64,000 nucleotides of DNA, from assembly GCA_023954135.1 (NCBI GenBank), contig JAMLIN010000006.1, forward strand, positions 1-64,000, written 5' to 3'. The notes beneath the pieces are model-generated. The model saw only the letters and a list, made by a program, of their open reading frames with translations. It made no database searches and was not told where the DNA came from. Of the stretch, positions 32,374 to 42,473 are shown piece after piece. The position numbers were made by a program, and so were the translations under genes. Position 1 is the first letter of the stretch. The number at the start of each line of letters is the position of its first letter. This DNA is from Burkholderiaceae bacterium. GTDB taxonomy: Bacteria; Pseudomonadota; Gammaproteobacteria; Burkholderiales; Burkholderiaceae_E.

Positions 32374-33971
32374 TGGCGTGCTTCCCGCGCCGCCCGCGCC
32401 GCCCGCACCGCGCCGAGGCTGTCGTTCACCGAAGGCGCCTCGCCGGCCGTGCGCGCCCGCGCGAGCTGCTCGAGCTGGGCCAGCGCCCTGCCGACCTCGG
32501 GTGCGCTGCGGTCGAAGTAACGCTCGATCCACTTCACCGCCTGCTCGATGTCGCTGCGAAAGAGCGGATCGTTGCGCGACAACAGGGCGAGACGCGCATT
32601 GAGCAGCCGCAGACGCAGGTTCTCGCGCAGGAAGTAGGCCTGGTCGGGAGCGATCAGGGCGGCGTCGGGTGCATCGACCCGCCGCACCCGGAACAGGCTC
32701 GAGAGTTCCTCGATCATCCGGTCGACCCGGATCAGTCCGCCCAGGCGCTCGATGAAGGACGAGGATCCACCGGCCCCGGCCGGCGCATCGCCCGCGGACT
32801 CGCGCCCGACGCTCGAGGCGGCACCGTCGGTCGCCCCGCCGTCGGCGGCAGGCCCGTTCGCGCCGACGGACCCGTTCGATCCGGTCGAGTCCGCGCTTGC
32901 GGAGGCGGAATCATCGGCGGCAGCGGCCGGGGTGGCCGCACCATCGCCGGCATCCGTGCCGTCGGCAGCCGGAGCATCGGATGTCTCCGCGCCAGCCGCG
33001 GCCGGCTCGGCCGATGGGCCGGCGGACCCGGTCGAGGGCGAAGCGACGGCGGCCTGCGGCGCAGCCGGCGCCGCATCGGTTGCGGCCGGCACGCTCGTCC
33101 GGCCGGCCGGCGGGGCGATGGCCAGCGAATCGGCCGCCAGCGGCCAGTCGTCGACGGAGCGCGCGAGCGTGTCGAGCCGGGCCGCGAGCACGCCGACATC
33201 GCCACCGGTGGCGTTGCGAAGGCGCTCGATGTCGCGCCCGATGGCCCGCCGCACGCCGACCAGGGCCGGATCGTCGAGGCGACCGAGCCTGCCGTCGGCC
33301 GACTGCAGGGCGAGCAGCGCACCCTCGGCACTGCCGCCGGAAGCGAGTTGCTGGGCGGCCAGCGAAAGCGCGCTCTCGAGCTCGGCCAGCAGCGCATCGG
33401 CGCCATCGAGAGCCACCGAGCGATAGAGCTTCTCGAGCTGGGCCTGCTGCCCGGCGGCCTCGGCGAGCCGTGCCTCCGTGCCCTCGGTGCGGCTACGCAG
33501 CTCCCGGACCTGATCGATCGCCTGGTTCGCCTGTTGCGATGCCCCCGCCGACCGGGAATCGGAATCCTGTACCCGGCGGGCAAGCTCCTGGATGTTCTTC
33601 TGGCTCCACTGCCAGAGCAGCAGCGGACCGGCGATGGCGGCAACGAGGGCCAGCAGGGCGAGCCAGAGGGCGCCGCGCCCGGCCGGCTTCGGGGGTGCCG
33701 GCGGCTTCGATGCCGCGGGTGCCGGCGGTTTCGGCGCGGAACCCGACTTCGAACCCGGGCCCGACCCCGAAACCGTGGCGCCCTTCGCCTTCGATCCGTC
33801 TCCGGCATCGACATCCGCCCCGCCCTTCGGCCCGGGCTTCGGAGCAGTCTTCGGATCGCCTGCGGCGGGGTTCGCCGGCGGCTTCGAGCCGGTCGCTGCG
33901 CCGCCGGCCGGCGCGCCCGCCGGATCCGATCGACCGCCCGACCCCGGTGGCTGCGGCGTGACTTCACTCAT
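32370..33971 (-). CDS. hemX: HemX-like uroporphyrinogen III C-methyltransferase family protein
   Basis: A 533-residue single-span membrane protein. Residues 1-90 are Pro/Gly/Lys-rich and disordered, one helix spans about 94-118 (LWLALLALVAAIAGPLLLWQW), a coiled coil follows, and the HemX fold covers the rest. An Ala/Ser/Gly/Asp-rich low-complexity stretch at about 295-400 interrupts the domain before it resumes at FIERLGGLIRVDRM. The family name suggests methyltransferase activity, but no SAM motif is visible and the enzymatic role of HemX is doubtful. ATG 33971 overlaps the hemD stop (ATGA) and its stop overlaps the hemY start, so the three are coupled. Confidence 0.88.
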   Translation of the reverse strand: MSEVTPQPPGSGGRSDPAGAPAGGAATGSKPPANPAAGDPKTAPKPGPKGGADVDAGDGSKAKGATVSGSGPGSKSGSAPKPPAPAASKPPAPPKPAGRGALWLALLALVAAIAGPLLLWQWSQKNIQELARRVQDSDSRSAGASQQANQAIDQVRELRSRTEGTEARLAEAAGQQAQLEKLYRSVALDGADALLAELESALSLAAQQLASGGSAEGALLALQSADGRLGRLDDPALVGVRRAIGRDIERLRNATGGDVGVLAARLDTLARSVDDWPLAADSLAIAPPAGRTSVPAATDAAPAAPQAAVASPSTGSAGPSAEPAAAGAETSDAPAADGTDAGDGAATPAAAADDSASASADSTGSNGSVGANGPAADGGATDGAASSVGRESAGDAPAGAGGSSSFIERLGGLIRVDRMIEELSSLFRVRRVDAPDAALIAPDQAYFLRENLRLRLLNARLALLSRNDPLFRSDIEQAVKWIERYFDRSAPEVGRALAQLEQLARARTAGEAPSVNDSLGAVRAARAAREARQ

Positions 33972-34777
33972 GGGCAATTCGCGTCGGTTCGTTCATCGTT
34001 CCCGGGACCACGGGCAGGCAGCCCCGATTCTATCGCGGCATCGAGCAGATGCCCGCCGCCGCCCGTCACGCGGACATCCCGCCAGTCCGCTGTCGCCAGC
34101 CGTGCGGCGATGCGCTCGTGCGGACAGAAGGCAATGCGCCGTCGCGCCCATTCGTCCAGTCCATGCAGCGCCAGTCCCGCCACCAGCCGATCGGCGGCAT
34201 CCGCCGTCGTCACGACGAAGACCGGATCCTCGCCGTCGCCGGCCCACTGCGCCAGCCGTTGCCAATCCTCCTCGGACGGCACGATCGCCTCGCGCCGGTA
34301 GAGCTCGATGCGCTCGAGCTCGAATCCGCGCGAGGCCAGCGCATCGGCCCAGTCGCGACGCCCCCCGTCCCCGGCGAGCACGAGGATGCGGCGCCCGGCC
34401 CCCTCGCGAAACGACGGCTGCCCGAGCATGGCATCGGCATCGTGGCGATCGCCGGCCGGGGATTCCACCTGCTCCGGCGCTTCGGCGATCCCGGCCTCGA
34501 CGATCGCCTGCGCGGTGCCGGGCCCGACTGCCGAGAACCGGCTGCCCGCGGGCCAGGCACCGGGGCGAGCCCGTGCCGCGAAGCAGGCCGTCGACGGGCT
34601 GACCATGATGATCCGGTGATAGCCGGCCGGGTCGATGGCGGCAAGCCTCGCCGCCGCATCCGGAGCGGCGCGCAGGCGCGAGAAAGCGAGAAGCAGCCCT
34701 TCGTGGCCCGACTCGCGCAGGCCGGCCATGATCCGGCTCCCCCGCGGCTCGACGTGGGTCAGGACGAGCCGAGCCAC
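33968..34777 (-). CDS. hemD: Uroporphyrinogen-III synthase
   Basis: A 269-residue cyclase that closes and inverts ring D of hydroxymethylbilane in heme synthesis. The family is weakly conserved. The outline fits: N-terminal [22 protein letters not shown], the central [19 protein letters not shown] region, [14 protein letters not shown], and the later region [11 protein letters not shown] with the C-terminal [15 protein letters not shown] 34777 lies inside the hemC end, giving a 19-base overlap; its ribosome-binding site GGAG is only 2 bases away, so the start is uncertain. It is followed by hemX with a 4-base overlap. Confidence 0.88.
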   Translation of the reverse strand: MARLVLTHVEPRGSRIMAGLRESGHEGLLLAFSRLRAAPDAAARLAAIDPAGYHRIIMVSPSTACFAARARPGAWPAGSRFSAVGPGTAQAIVEAGIAEAPEQVESPAGDRHDADAMLGQPSFREGAGRRILVLAGDGGRRDWADALASRGFELERIELYRREAIVPSEEDWQRLAQWAGDGEDPVFVVTTADAADRLVAGLALHGLDEWARRRIAFCPHERIAARLATADWRDVRVTGGGGHLLDAAIESGLPARGPGNDERTDANCP

Positions 34778-35709
34778 TTCTCCGCACCCTGGGCGCGCAA
34801 TGCCGCCGCGACCTCGGCACCGATTCGTTCGGCGGCATCGATGGTCGATTCGTCGCTCGAGGCGCTGGCCTCCAGCATGACGTGGCCATCCTCGGCCGCG
34901 ACCCGGCCGCGCAGCAGCAAGCCCGAGCCACGCGGCTCGCAGTAGGCCGCCAGCGGTACCCGGCAGCTGCCGCCGAGTTCCCGCGACACGGCCCGCTCGG
35001 CCGTCACCTGCACCGTGGTCGACGTGTCGGCAAGCGGCGCCAGCCAGGCCGCCAGGTCGGTGCGATCGGCGCGGATCTCGATACCGAGCGCCCCTTGCCC
35101 CGCCGCCGGCAGGCAGTCGGTCGGCGCGAGGATCTGCCGGATCCGCTGCGCCAGGCCGAGGCGCTTGAGGCCCGCGGCCGCGAGCACGATCGCGTCGTAG
35201 TCGCCGGCATCGAGCTTCGCGAGCCGGGTGTTGACATTGCCGCGCAACGCGCGCACCTGGAGACCCGGGCGCTGCGCCCGCAGCTGGGCGGCCCGGCGCA
35301 GGCTGGAAGTGCCGACCACCGAGCCGTCGGGCAGCGCATCGAGCCCGGCGAAGCGGTTCGAGACGAAGGCGTCGCGGGGATCCTCGCGCAGCAGCACCGC
35401 CACGAGCGCGAACGGCGCCGGAAGGATCATCGGCACGTCCTTGAGCGAATGCACCGCGAGATCCGCGCGCCCTTCGAGCAGCGCGTGCTCGAGCTCCTTG
35501 ATGAACAGCGCCTTGCCGCCGATCTCGTAGAGCGCCCGATCGAGGATCCTGTCGCCCTCGGTGCTCACCCCCTCGATCCGGATCTCGCAGCCGGGATGGA
35601 GCGCGCGCAGCAGCTCGCGCACATGCTCGGCCTGCCACATCGCCAGCCGGCTTTCGCGCGAAGCAATGACGAGACGCCGGGGCGAGCCCGGCGCAACCGG
35701 TCCCGACAC
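34759..35709 (-). CDS. hemC: Porphobilinogen deaminase (hydroxymethylbilane synthase)
   Basis: A 316-residue enzyme that links four porphobilinogens into hydroxymethylbilane. The dipyrromethane-cofactor cysteine is Cys249 in [13 protein letters not shown]. The catalytic aspartate is in VHSLKDVP near residue 91. Also present are [15 protein letters not shown] and [19 protein letters not shown] 35709 is chosen because a GGGA site lies about 5 bases upstream and it begins 2 bases after the algR stop; the frame is open to GTG 35742. The order algZ-algR-hemC-hemD is conserved in many Proteobacteria, including Pseudomonas. Confidence 0.96.
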   Translation of the reverse strand: MSGPVAPGSPRRLVIASRESRLAMWQAEHVRELLRALHPGCEIRIEGVSTEGDRILDRALYEIGGKALFIKELEHALLEGRADLAVHSLKDVPMILPAPFALVAVLLREDPRDAFVSNRFAGLDALPDGSVVGTSSLRRAAQLRAQRPGLQVRALRGNVNTRLAKLDAGDYDAIVLAAAGLKRLGLAQRIRQILAPTDCLPAAGQGALGIEIRADRTDLAAWLAPLADTSTTVQVTAERAVSRELGGSCRVPLAAYCEPRGSGLLLRGRVAAEDGHVMLEASASSDESTIDAAERIGAEVAAALRAQGAEKWLGSS

Positions 35710-35711
35710 GA

Positions 35712-36512
35712 CTATCCCACCAGGTTCTTGACCGAGGACCACTGGCGCCGGCTCACCGGCAGGCGCTCCTCGACGTCGCGCAGCACCACCTGCCAGTACG
35801 GGTCGCCGCCCTCGTCGTCACCGGACGGGGTGACCCGCTCGAAGCCGGCGATCGACGGCCGGGCCACCAGCGCATTGCGATGGATGCGCACGAAGCGGTC
35901 GCTGAACTCCTCCTCGAGCGAGGTGAGCGATTCCTCGATCAGGTACTCGCGCTCCGCGGTGCGCACCGTGATGTACTTGAGCTCCGCCTTGAGGAAGACG
36001 ATCTGCTCGAGCGGCACCAGGATCACCCGGCCGCGTTCGTGGACCGAGAGATGGCGCCGTCGGGTATTGGTCGAGCGGGCGAGCTGATCGATCGCGTCCT
36101 GGTGCTCGGAGGGCACCCGCGCGAGCGCGCGCCGCAATGCGTCGAGCAGGCGCTGCGCCCGGACCGGCTTGAGCAGGTAATCGACCGCCCTCACCTCGAA
36201 GGCTTCGACCGCGAACTCGTCGAAAGCGGTCACGAAGATGATCAGCGGCATCGGCTTGGACGATTCGCCCGATGCCGCCCGGGCCGACACATGGCGCGCG
36301 AGCTCGATACCCGTCATGCCGGGCATCTGGATATCGAGCAGGACGATCTGGGGCTGCGCCATCTCGATCTGCGACAGGGCTTCCGGCGCATTGGCCGCTT
36401 CGCCCACGATCCGGTGCGGAAACTCCGGGGCCAGGTCGGCGAGCAGCTCGCGCAGTCGCGACCGGGCAACGGGTTCGTCGTCAATGATCAAAATCGAAGT
36501 TGCGTCTGACAT
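35712..36512 (-). CDS. algR: LytTR-type response regulator, AlgR-like
   Basis: A 266-residue regulator. The receiver domain has the acidic pair in ILIIDDEP and the phosphorylation site Asp60 in LLDIQMPG; Thr in FVTAFDE and Lys in YLLKPV complete the active site. Residues about 155-260 are a LytTR DNA-binding domain ([44 protein letters not shown]). The gene sits between the LytS-like kinase (32-base overlap) and hemC, as algR does in Pseudomonas, where it controls alginate and type IV pilus genes; the local targets are unknown. Confidence 0.92.
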   Translation of the reverse strand: MSDATSILIIDDEPVARSRLRELLADLAPEFPHRIVGEAANAPEALSQIEMAQPQIVLLDIQMPGMTGIELARHVSARAASGESSKPMPLIIFVTAFDEFAVEAFEVRAVDYLLKPVRAQRLLDALRRALARVPSEHQDAIDQLARSTNTRRRHLSVHERGRVILVPLEQIVFLKAELKYITVRTAEREYLIEESLTSLEEEFSDRFVRIHRNALVARPSIAGFERVTPSGDDEGGDPYWQVVLRDVEERLPVSRRQWSSVKNLVG

Positions 36513-37593
36513 CTCTGCGCCTTCTCTCTTTGCGATAAGGAAACTGGACGGTGACCCGGAACAGGCCTTCCTCGGTGGTCATGACGAGCTGGCCCTCGAC
36601 ATCGAAGGTCAGGCCGAGTCGCTCCCGGACATTCGACAACGCCATCTGGTTGCCCGGCCTGGTCGGCGCCCGCTCGGGCAGCGGATTGACGATCTCGACC
36701 CGCACCCGCTCACCGGACTTGGCAATGTTAATCGTGATCCGACCCGGATCGCTGCGCGGCTCGATGCCATGGTGGACCGCATTCTCGATCAGCGGCTGGA
36801 GCAGCAGCGAGGGCAGCAGGGCATCGCCCGGCATGTCGTCGATCTCCCACTCGACCTGCAGCCGCTCCGACAGGCGCAGCTTCTCGATGGAGAGATATTC
36901 CTTGCACAGGAGCACCTCCTCGTCGAGTGGCACCAGCTCGCGGCTGTCGCGCATGAACACCCGGAACAGGTCGGCGAGGTTCTCGAGGGTGCGCTCGGCC
37001 TGGCGGACATCGCTGCGCATCAGGCCGAGGACGGTGTTGAGGCTGTTGAACAGGAAATGGGGGCGGATCCGCGCCTGCAGCGCCTGCAGCCGCCCTTCGG
37101 CCTGCGACGGCTGCATCGAGAGCTGGCGCAGGCGCAGCCATTCGATCAGCCCGAGGGCCACTCCGGCGGCGAGCGCAGCCCGGGCGCCCGCCCAGCGGAC
37201 GTCGGCCGCGGCGCCGAGATCGGGCGCGATCAGCCCGCCCAGCGCCAGGCTGACGACGAAGGTCGCCGCGGCCGGCACACCCATGCCGACGGCGTACTGA
37301 AGCCAGCGCGACTTTCCGTTGACGTGCCGGCGCAGCGGACAAAGGATGATCAGCGACATCAGGGTCGCCGGCTCGACGATGGCGGCGATCTGCAGCAGAC
37401 GATCGAAGAAGCCGTGGCCGGCCGTGGCGACGACCGCCGCGACCAGCAGGGCGCCGACGTTGATGCAGACCAGGACCCGCAGGACTGTGCCGAGATTGCA
37501 GCTGTCGGGGAGCACGGGCAGGTCGGCGCCATCGGTCTGGCGGCGACGCGGCTCGATTTCTGCGGTATCGACTCCTGCTGGCGATGGCGTCAT
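36481..37593 (-). CDS. algZ: LytS/FimS-type sensor histidine kinase, AlgZ-like
   Basis: A 370-residue membrane kinase. Four hydrophobic helices fall within residues about 38-155. The His_kinase segment ALQARIRPHFLFNSLNTVLGLMR carries the probable phospho-acceptor His179, followed by a GHKL ATPase domain with LLQPLIENAVHHGIEP (N-box). The C-terminus [12 protein letters not shown] runs into the algR start by 32 bases. This kinase is the partner of the LytTR regulator encoded next. The divergent argH gene lies 197 bases away. Confidence 0.9.
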   Translation of the reverse strand: MTPSPAGVDTAEIEPRRRQTDGADLPVLPDSCNLGTVLRVLVCINVGALLVAAVVATAGHGFFDRLLQIAAIVEPATLMSLIILCPLRRHVNGKSRWLQYAVGMGVPAAATFVVSLALGGLIAPDLGAAADVRWAGARAALAAGVALGLIEWLRLRQLSMQPSQAEGRLQALQARIRPHFLFNSLNTVLGLMRSDVRQAERTLENLADLFRVFMRDSRELVPLDEEVLLCKEYLSIEKLRLSERLQVEWEIDDMPGDALLPSLLLQPLIENAVHHGIEPRSDPGRITINIAKSGERVRVEIVNPLPERAPTRPGNQMALSNVRERLGLTFDVEGQLVMTTEEGLFRVTVQFPYRKERRRRDVRRNFDFDH

Positions 37594-37790
37594 TTTCGCT
37601 TCAGGCGCCCGCCCGGCTTATCGGACAGCGGCCGATATAATCCGGCGAGCACACTCGAAGTGCATTATTTCGGTAAATCGCATCGACGCCCGATGCCCAC
37701 GCACGCCCCCGCATCCGCCCCGCGGACCGGACAGGCCGCAGGCTTTGGCGACCGTGCCTGTTTCTTTCCTACTCCCCTGCCCCAGAGATT

Positions 37791-39200
37791 ATGACAGATC
37801 AACTCGCCAAGAAATCCGCAGCCTGGTCGGGCCGATTCTCCGAACCGGTATCCGAGTTGGTCAAACGCTACACCGCCTCGGTCGATTTCGACCGGCGGCT
37901 CGCGATGCAGGACATCGACGGCTCGCTCGCCCATGCCCGGATGCTGACGAGCCGTGGCGTGCTCTCGGCCGAGGACCTCGCGGCGATCGAGTCGGGCATG
38001 GCCCGGATCAGGGAGGAGATCGCCCGCGGGGAGTTCGAATGGTCGCTCGACCTCGAGGACGTCCACCTCAACATCGAGCGGCGGCTCACGGAGCTCGCCG
38101 GCGATGCCGGCAAGCGCCTGCATACGGGCCGATCACGCAACGACCAGGTCGCGACCGACCTTCGCCTCTGGCTGCGGGCGTCGATCGACCGTTCGATCGA
38201 GGGTCTGCGGGCATTGCAGCTGGCGCTGGCCGAGCTCGCCGAGCGCGAGGCGGCGACCCTGATGCCCGGCTTCACCCACATGCAGGTGGCCCAGCCGGTC
38301 AGCTTCGGCCATCACCTGATGGCCTATGTGGAGATGTTCGCGCGCGACGAGGAGCGGCTCGTCGACGCCCGGCGCCGCGTCAACCGCCTGCCGCTGGGCG
38401 CGGCCGCCCTGGCCGGCACGACCTATCCCATCGACCGCGAGCAGGTCGCCCGGGAGCTCGGCTTCGAGGCGCTCTGCCAGAATTCGCTCGACGCGGTCTC
38501 CGACCGCGATTTCGCGATCGAGTTCATCGCCGCGGCCAGCATCGCGATGATGCACATCTCGCGCATGTCCGAGGAGCTCGTGGTCTGGATGTCGCCGCGC
38601 GTCGGCTTCATCGACCTCGCCGATCGCTTCTGCACCGGTTCGTCGATCATGCCGCAGAAGAAGAACCCGGACGTTCCGGAGCTGGCGCGGGGCAAGACCG
38701 GCCGGGTCTACGGCGACCTGATGGCGCTGCTCACGCTCATGAAGGGCCAGCCACTCGCCTACAACAAGGACAACCAGGAGGACAAGGAGCCGGTCTTCGA
38801 CGCCGCCGACACCCTCGAGGACACCTTGCGCATCTTCGCCGACATGGTCGGCGGCATTCGCGTTCGCCCCGAGCGGATGCGCCAGGCGGCGGCCGAGGGT
38901 TTCTCGACCGCGACCGACCTGGCCGACTACCTCGTCAAGCGCGGCGTCGCCTTTCGTGATGCCCACGAGGCGGTCGCCCTGGCGGTACGCGAAGCAGCCG
39001 ATCGCGGCGTCGATCTTGCCGACCTCGGCATCGAGACCCTGCGCCGCTTCAGCCCGGCGATCGGCGACGATGCGCTCGGTGCCCTCACGCTCGAAGGCTC
39101 GGTCGCCGCCCGGGACCACGTCGGCGGCACCGCGCCGACCCGGGTGCTCGCCGCCGCGCAGGCGGCCATGCGCCGGCTGGCACCGCCTACTGGTAGATGA
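37791..39200 (+). CDS. argH: Argininosuccinate lyase
   Basis: A 469-residue enzyme of the fumarase/aspartase superfamily that splits argininosuccinate into arginine and fumarate. Conserved blocks are [36 protein letters not shown] and the signature [12 protein letters not shown]. It diverges from algZ. A TATAAT at 37636-37641 is a possible -10 in the gap, with no clear -35. The 3' end overlaps the convergent dctM gene by 14 bases. Length and N-terminus ([20 protein letters not shown]) match the family. Confidence 0.97.
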   Translation: MTDQLAKKSAAWSGRFSEPVSELVKRYTASVDFDRRLAMQDIDGSLAHARMLTSRGVLSAEDLAAIESGMARIREEIARGEFEWSLDLEDVHLNIERRLTELAGDAGKRLHTGRSRNDQVATDLRLWLRASIDRSIEGLRALQLALAELAEREAATLMPGFTHMQVAQPVSFGHHLMAYVEMFARDEERLVDARRRVNRLPLGAAALAGTTYPIDREQVARELGFEALCQNSLDAVSDRDFAIEFIAAASIAMMHISRMSEELVVWMSPRVGFIDLADRFCTGSSIMPQKKNPDVPELARGKTGRVYGDLMALLTLMKGQPLAYNKDNQEDKEPVFDAADTLEDTLRIFADMVGGIRVRPERMRQAAAEGFSTATDLADYLVKRGVAFRDAHEAVALAVREAADRGVDLADLGIETLRRFSPAIGDDALGALTLEGSVAARDHVGGTAPTRVLAAAQAAMRRLAPPTGR

Positions 39201-40578
39201 ACTTGGGCAGCCAGGTCGCCAGCGCCGGGAAGGCGATGATGATCGCCATGGCGATGAGCTGAAGCGCCACGAAGGGCACCGCCCCCCGGTAGATCATCCC
39301 GGTCGAGACGCTCCCGGGCGCCACCCCACGCAGGTAGAAGAGCGAGAACCCGAAGGGCGGAGTCAGGAAGCTCGTCTGGAGATTCACCCCGACGATCACC
39401 CCGAGGAACACCGGATCGACACCGAGGGCGAGCAGCACCGGCGCGGTGATCGGGATCACGATGAAGATGATCTCGAACGTGTCGAGGATGAAGCCGAGCA
39501 GGAACATGACCAGCAGGACGACGATCAGCGCCCCGGTCGCGCCGCCCGGCAGGTCGGTGAGGAATTCGTGGACAAGGTCATCACCGCCCATCATCCGGAA
39601 CACGATCGAGAAGACCGAGGCGCCGAGCAGGATCACGAAGACCATCGAGGTCACGGTCGCGGTACCGATCGCGCTCTCGCGCAACATGCCCCACTTGAAG
39701 CGTCCCTTGACGAGGGTGAGCAGGATCGCGCCCATCGCGCCGACCGATGCCGACTCGGTCGGCGTGGCGATGCCCCCGAGGATCGAGCCGAGCACCGCCA
39801 CGATGAGCAGCAACGGCGGCACCAGGGCGGTCAGGACATCCTTCCCCAGCCGGGCGCGCTCGGCGTCGCTGACCTCCATCGCCGGGCAGCTCTCGGGATC
39901 GAAGATCGCCTTCCAGGCCGTGAACAGGAAGTAGAGCAGCACGAGCAGCAGGCCCGGGATCATCGCGCCGGCGAACAGGTCGCCGACCGATACGGGCGAC
40001 GGCGCGAAATTGCCCTTGGACATCTGCACCTGGGCATTGATGCCCGCCAGCATGTCGCCCATGAAGATCAGCACCGTCGATGGCGGGATGATCTGCCCGA
40101 GAGTGCCGGAGGCGCAGATGACGCCGCTGGCGAGCTTCGGATCGTAGCCGGCGCGCATCATCGCGGGCAGGCTGATCAGGCCCATGGTCACCACGGTGGC
40201 GCCGACCACGCCGGTCGAGGCGGCGAGCAGCGCACCGACCGCGATCACCGAGAATGCCAGCCCGCCGCGCACCCGGCCGAACAGCCGTCCCATCGTGGTG
40301 AGCAGCTCCTCGGCGATCCCCGAGCGCTCCAGAACCGTGCCCATGAAGATGAACAACGGCACCGCCACCAGGACCTCGTTGGTCATGAAGCCGATGTAGC
40401 GCGAGGCGAGCGCACCGAAATTCGACGGATCGAACACGCCCAGCAGCCAGCCGATCAGCGCGAAGACGAGGGAGGTTCCGGCGAGCGAGAACGCGACCGG
40501 AAAACCGATCAGCAGCGTGGCGATGATCCCGAAAAACAGACCGACGGCGAGGATCTCGCCGATCAAGACGGAGTCCAA
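39187..40578 (-). CDS. dctM: TRAP transporter large permease (DctM), second system
   Basis: A 463-residue multi-span permease of the DctM family. Family segments visible are [22 protein letters not shown], the [33 protein letters not shown] block and the C-terminal [19 protein letters not shown]. It begins with TTG at 40578, served by AGGAG about 9 bases upstream, and lies 6 bases after the dctQ stop. Its 3' end overlaps argH, which is transcribed the other way. Works with the DctQ and DctP encoded just upstream, whose binding protein resembles the 2-oxoacid type. Confidence 0.93.
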   Translation of the reverse strand: MDSVLIGEILAVGLFFGIIATLLIGFPVAFSLAGTSLVFALIGWLLGVFDPSNFGALASRYIGFMTNEVLVAVPLFIFMGTVLERSGIAEELLTTMGRLFGRVRGGLAFSVIAVGALLAASTGVVGATVVTMGLISLPAMMRAGYDPKLASGVICASGTLGQIIPPSTVLIFMGDMLAGINAQVQMSKGNFAPSPVSVGDLFAGAMIPGLLLVLLYFLFTAWKAIFDPESCPAMEVSDAERARLGKDVLTALVPPLLLIVAVLGSILGGIATPTESASVGAMGAILLTLVKGRFKWGMLRESAIGTATVTSMVFVILLGASVFSIVFRMMGGDDLVHEFLTDLPGGATGALIVVLLVMFLLGFILDTFEIIFIVIPITAPVLLALGVDPVFLGVIVGVNLQTSFLTPPFGFSLFYLRGVAPGSVSTGMIYRGAVPFVALQLIAMAIIIAFPALATWLPKFIYQ

Positions 40579-40584
40579 GTGGGC

Positions 40585-41130
40585 TTACTCCTGCGGATAG
40601 CGGAAGCGCTCCGGGATCAGGTCCTGCCTGCCGGAGAGGACGAGGATGCTGCGAGAGAGCATCGAGAGCCCCTGCAGCGCCACCAGGAACACGAACACCA
40701 GGATGAAGGTCTTGAGGATGTACAGGCCCGGCATGCCGCCCGGATTCGCCGACGCCTCTCGCAGGGCCCACGAACGGAAGACGTACTCGCTACCCCAGAT
40801 CCACACCACGGCGCAGAAGGGCAGCAGGAACAGGAGCACGCCGATCAGGTCGAGCAGCGCCTTGCGCCGGACGCTGGCCGGGCGATAGAAGATGTCGACC
40901 CGGACATGCGCGTCGGTCAGCAGCGCATAGCCGGCCACGCCCATGAACATCGCGCCGTTGACCCAGACGTAGAGATCCTGCATCCACAGATGCGTGGTCG
41001 CGAACACATAGCGCTGCACGACCACCGTGAAGCACAGGACCACGCCCGCCAGGGCCAGCCAGGCCAGCGAACGGCCCACGAAGCCATTGAGCCGGCCGAC
41101 GGCGACGACGAACAGGGCGAGCCATTTCAT
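40585..41130 (-). CDS. dctQ: TRAP transporter small permease (DctQ), second system
   Basis: A 181-residue DctQ-family protein with four hydrophobic helices. The segment HLWMQDLYVWVNGAMFMGVAGYALLTDAHVRVDIFYR holds the conserved W-x-x-(D/E)-L-x-x-(W/Y) and (H/D)-V-R-V-D pattern of this family. It lies between dctP (93 bases upstream) and dctM (6 bases downstream). It is a subfamily with longer C-terminus than the first DctQ in this window. Transports with DctM; the driving ion is probably sodium, as in studied TRAP systems. Confidence 0.92.
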   Translation of the reverse strand: MKWLALFVVAVGRLNGFVGRSLAWLALAGVVLCFTVVVQRYVFATTHLWMQDLYVWVNGAMFMGVAGYALLTDAHVRVDIFYRPASVRRKALLDLIGVLLFLLPFCAVVWIWGSEYVFRSWALREASANPGGMPGLYILKTFILVFVFLVALQGLSMLSRSILVLSGRQDLIPERFRYPQE

Positions 41131-41223
41131 GGGCGATACGACGCGAAGCGGAATTAACCGGTAGCCGCCGGATGCCCGCCCCGCTGCAGCGACGGGAATC
41201 CAGCGGCCGAGAGAGACTCGAGC

Positions 41224-42318
41224 CTAGATCTTGAAGTACTTCTCGCGGGCCCTGATGTACGGGCTGTCGGTGCTCTCCGAGCGCGTGCGCAACAGGGCGA
41301 GCGCACTGATGAAGCTCTCGGCGGTCTTCTTCGCAAGCGCATTGTCGCCGTCGCGCACCGCGCCGATCACCTCGGCGGACGCCTTGGCACCGGCTTCGAG
41401 AATCGAATCGGGGAACTGGTGGGTCTTGACACCATGCTTCTCGACCAGGGTCTTCAGGGCACGCGGGTCGTTCGCGAACATGTCCGACGACACGTTGTCG
41501 TACTCGGCCTGGCAGGCGGTCCGCACGATCTCCTGCAGGTCGGCCGGCAACGCCTTGTACTTCGACTTGTTGACGACCGCCTCGGTCGCCAGGCCCGGCT
41601 CGATGAAGCTCGGGAAGTAGTAGTTCTTGGCGATCTGGTAGAAGCCCAGGGCCAGATCGTTATACGGACCGACGAACTCCGCCGCGTCGAGCGTACCGGT
41701 CTGGAGGGCCTGGAAGATCTCGCCCGCCGCGAGATTGGTGACCGATGCGCCGAGCTTCTGCCACACCTGGCCGCCGAGGCCGGGGGTGCGGAAGCGCAGG
41801 CCCTTGATGTCCTCGAGGCCCTTGAGCTCCTTGCGGAACCAGCCACCCGCCTGGGTGCCGGTATCGCCCGAGAGGAAGCCCTGGACGCCGAACTGGTCGT
41901 AGATCTCGTCCCAGATCTCCTGGCCGCCGAGGAAGCGCACCCAGGCGGTGAACTCGCGCGAGGTCATGCCGTAGGGCACGCCGGTGAAGAACGACAGGCC
42001 GGGGTTCTTGTTCTGCCAGTAGTAGGCGGCGCCATGGCTCATCTCGGCGGTGCCGTTGATGACGGCGTCGAGCGCCTGCAGCGGCGGCACCATCTCGCCG
42101 GCGGAGTAGACCTTGACCGTCAGGCGGCCGCCCGACATGGTGGTGATGCGCTTGGCGAGGTTCTCGGCGCCGACGCCGAGGCCGGGAAAGTTCTTGGGCC
42201 AGGTGGTGACCATCCGCCATTCCATCTTGCCCTGCGAGATGGCCGGGGCGGCGATCGTGGCGGCGCCGGCGGCAGCCCCGGCGGTCAGTGTTTTCTTGAG
42301 GACGGAACGGCGATCCAT
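41224..42318 (-). CDS. dctP: TRAP transporter substrate-binding protein, 2-oxoacid (TakP/LakP)-like
   Basis: A 364-residue periplasmic binding protein. The N-terminus MDRRSVLKKTLTAGAAAG looks like a twin-arginine signal, unlike the Sec signal of the first DctP. The mature start WRMVTTWPKNFPGLGVGAENLAKRI and the block GGRLTVKVYSAGEMVPPLQALDAV, followed by MSHGAAYYW and GLRFRTPGLGGQVWQKLGA, match the outline of TakP-type proteins that bind 2-oxoacids such as pyruvate, and of the related lactate binder. This assignment is by memory of family sequences. The adjacent pyruvate dehydrogenase operon supports pyruvate or lactate as the ligand, as an inference. Confidence 0.88.
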   Translation of the reverse strand: MDRRSVLKKTLTAGAAAGAATIAAPAISQGKMEWRMVTTWPKNFPGLGVGAENLAKRITTMSGGRLTVKVYSAGEMVPPLQALDAVINGTAEMSHGAAYYWQNKNPGLSFFTGVPYGMTSREFTAWVRFLGGQEIWDEIYDQFGVQGFLSGDTGTQAGGWFRKELKGLEDIKGLRFRTPGLGGQVWQKLGASVTNLAAGEIFQALQTGTLDAAEFVGPYNDLALGFYQIAKNYYFPSFIEPGLATEAVVNKSKYKALPADLQEIVRTACQAEYDNVSSDMFANDPRALKTLVEKHGVKTHQFPDSILEAGAKASAEVIGAVRDGDNALAKKTAESFISALALLRTRSESTDSPYIRAREKYFKI

Positions 42319-42473
42319 CGGATGAGTCTCCTTGGGGCAAGTGAATCCGGTGGCCCGACGATGTCCTGCATGCAAGGACATCCCGGGCCTTCGGCGGTTG
42401 CAAATTGTAAACCCCCGAATTGACGCAAGGTCAATGCGGACAAGCCACGAGAGTCCGGTATGCCCGGTTGCGG

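Noticed and set aside
38956-41157. A plus-strand open frame of about 733 codons rich in Glu, Asp, His and Arg
   Set aside because: The charged composition is the mirror image of the hydrophobic TRAP permease genes on the other strand.
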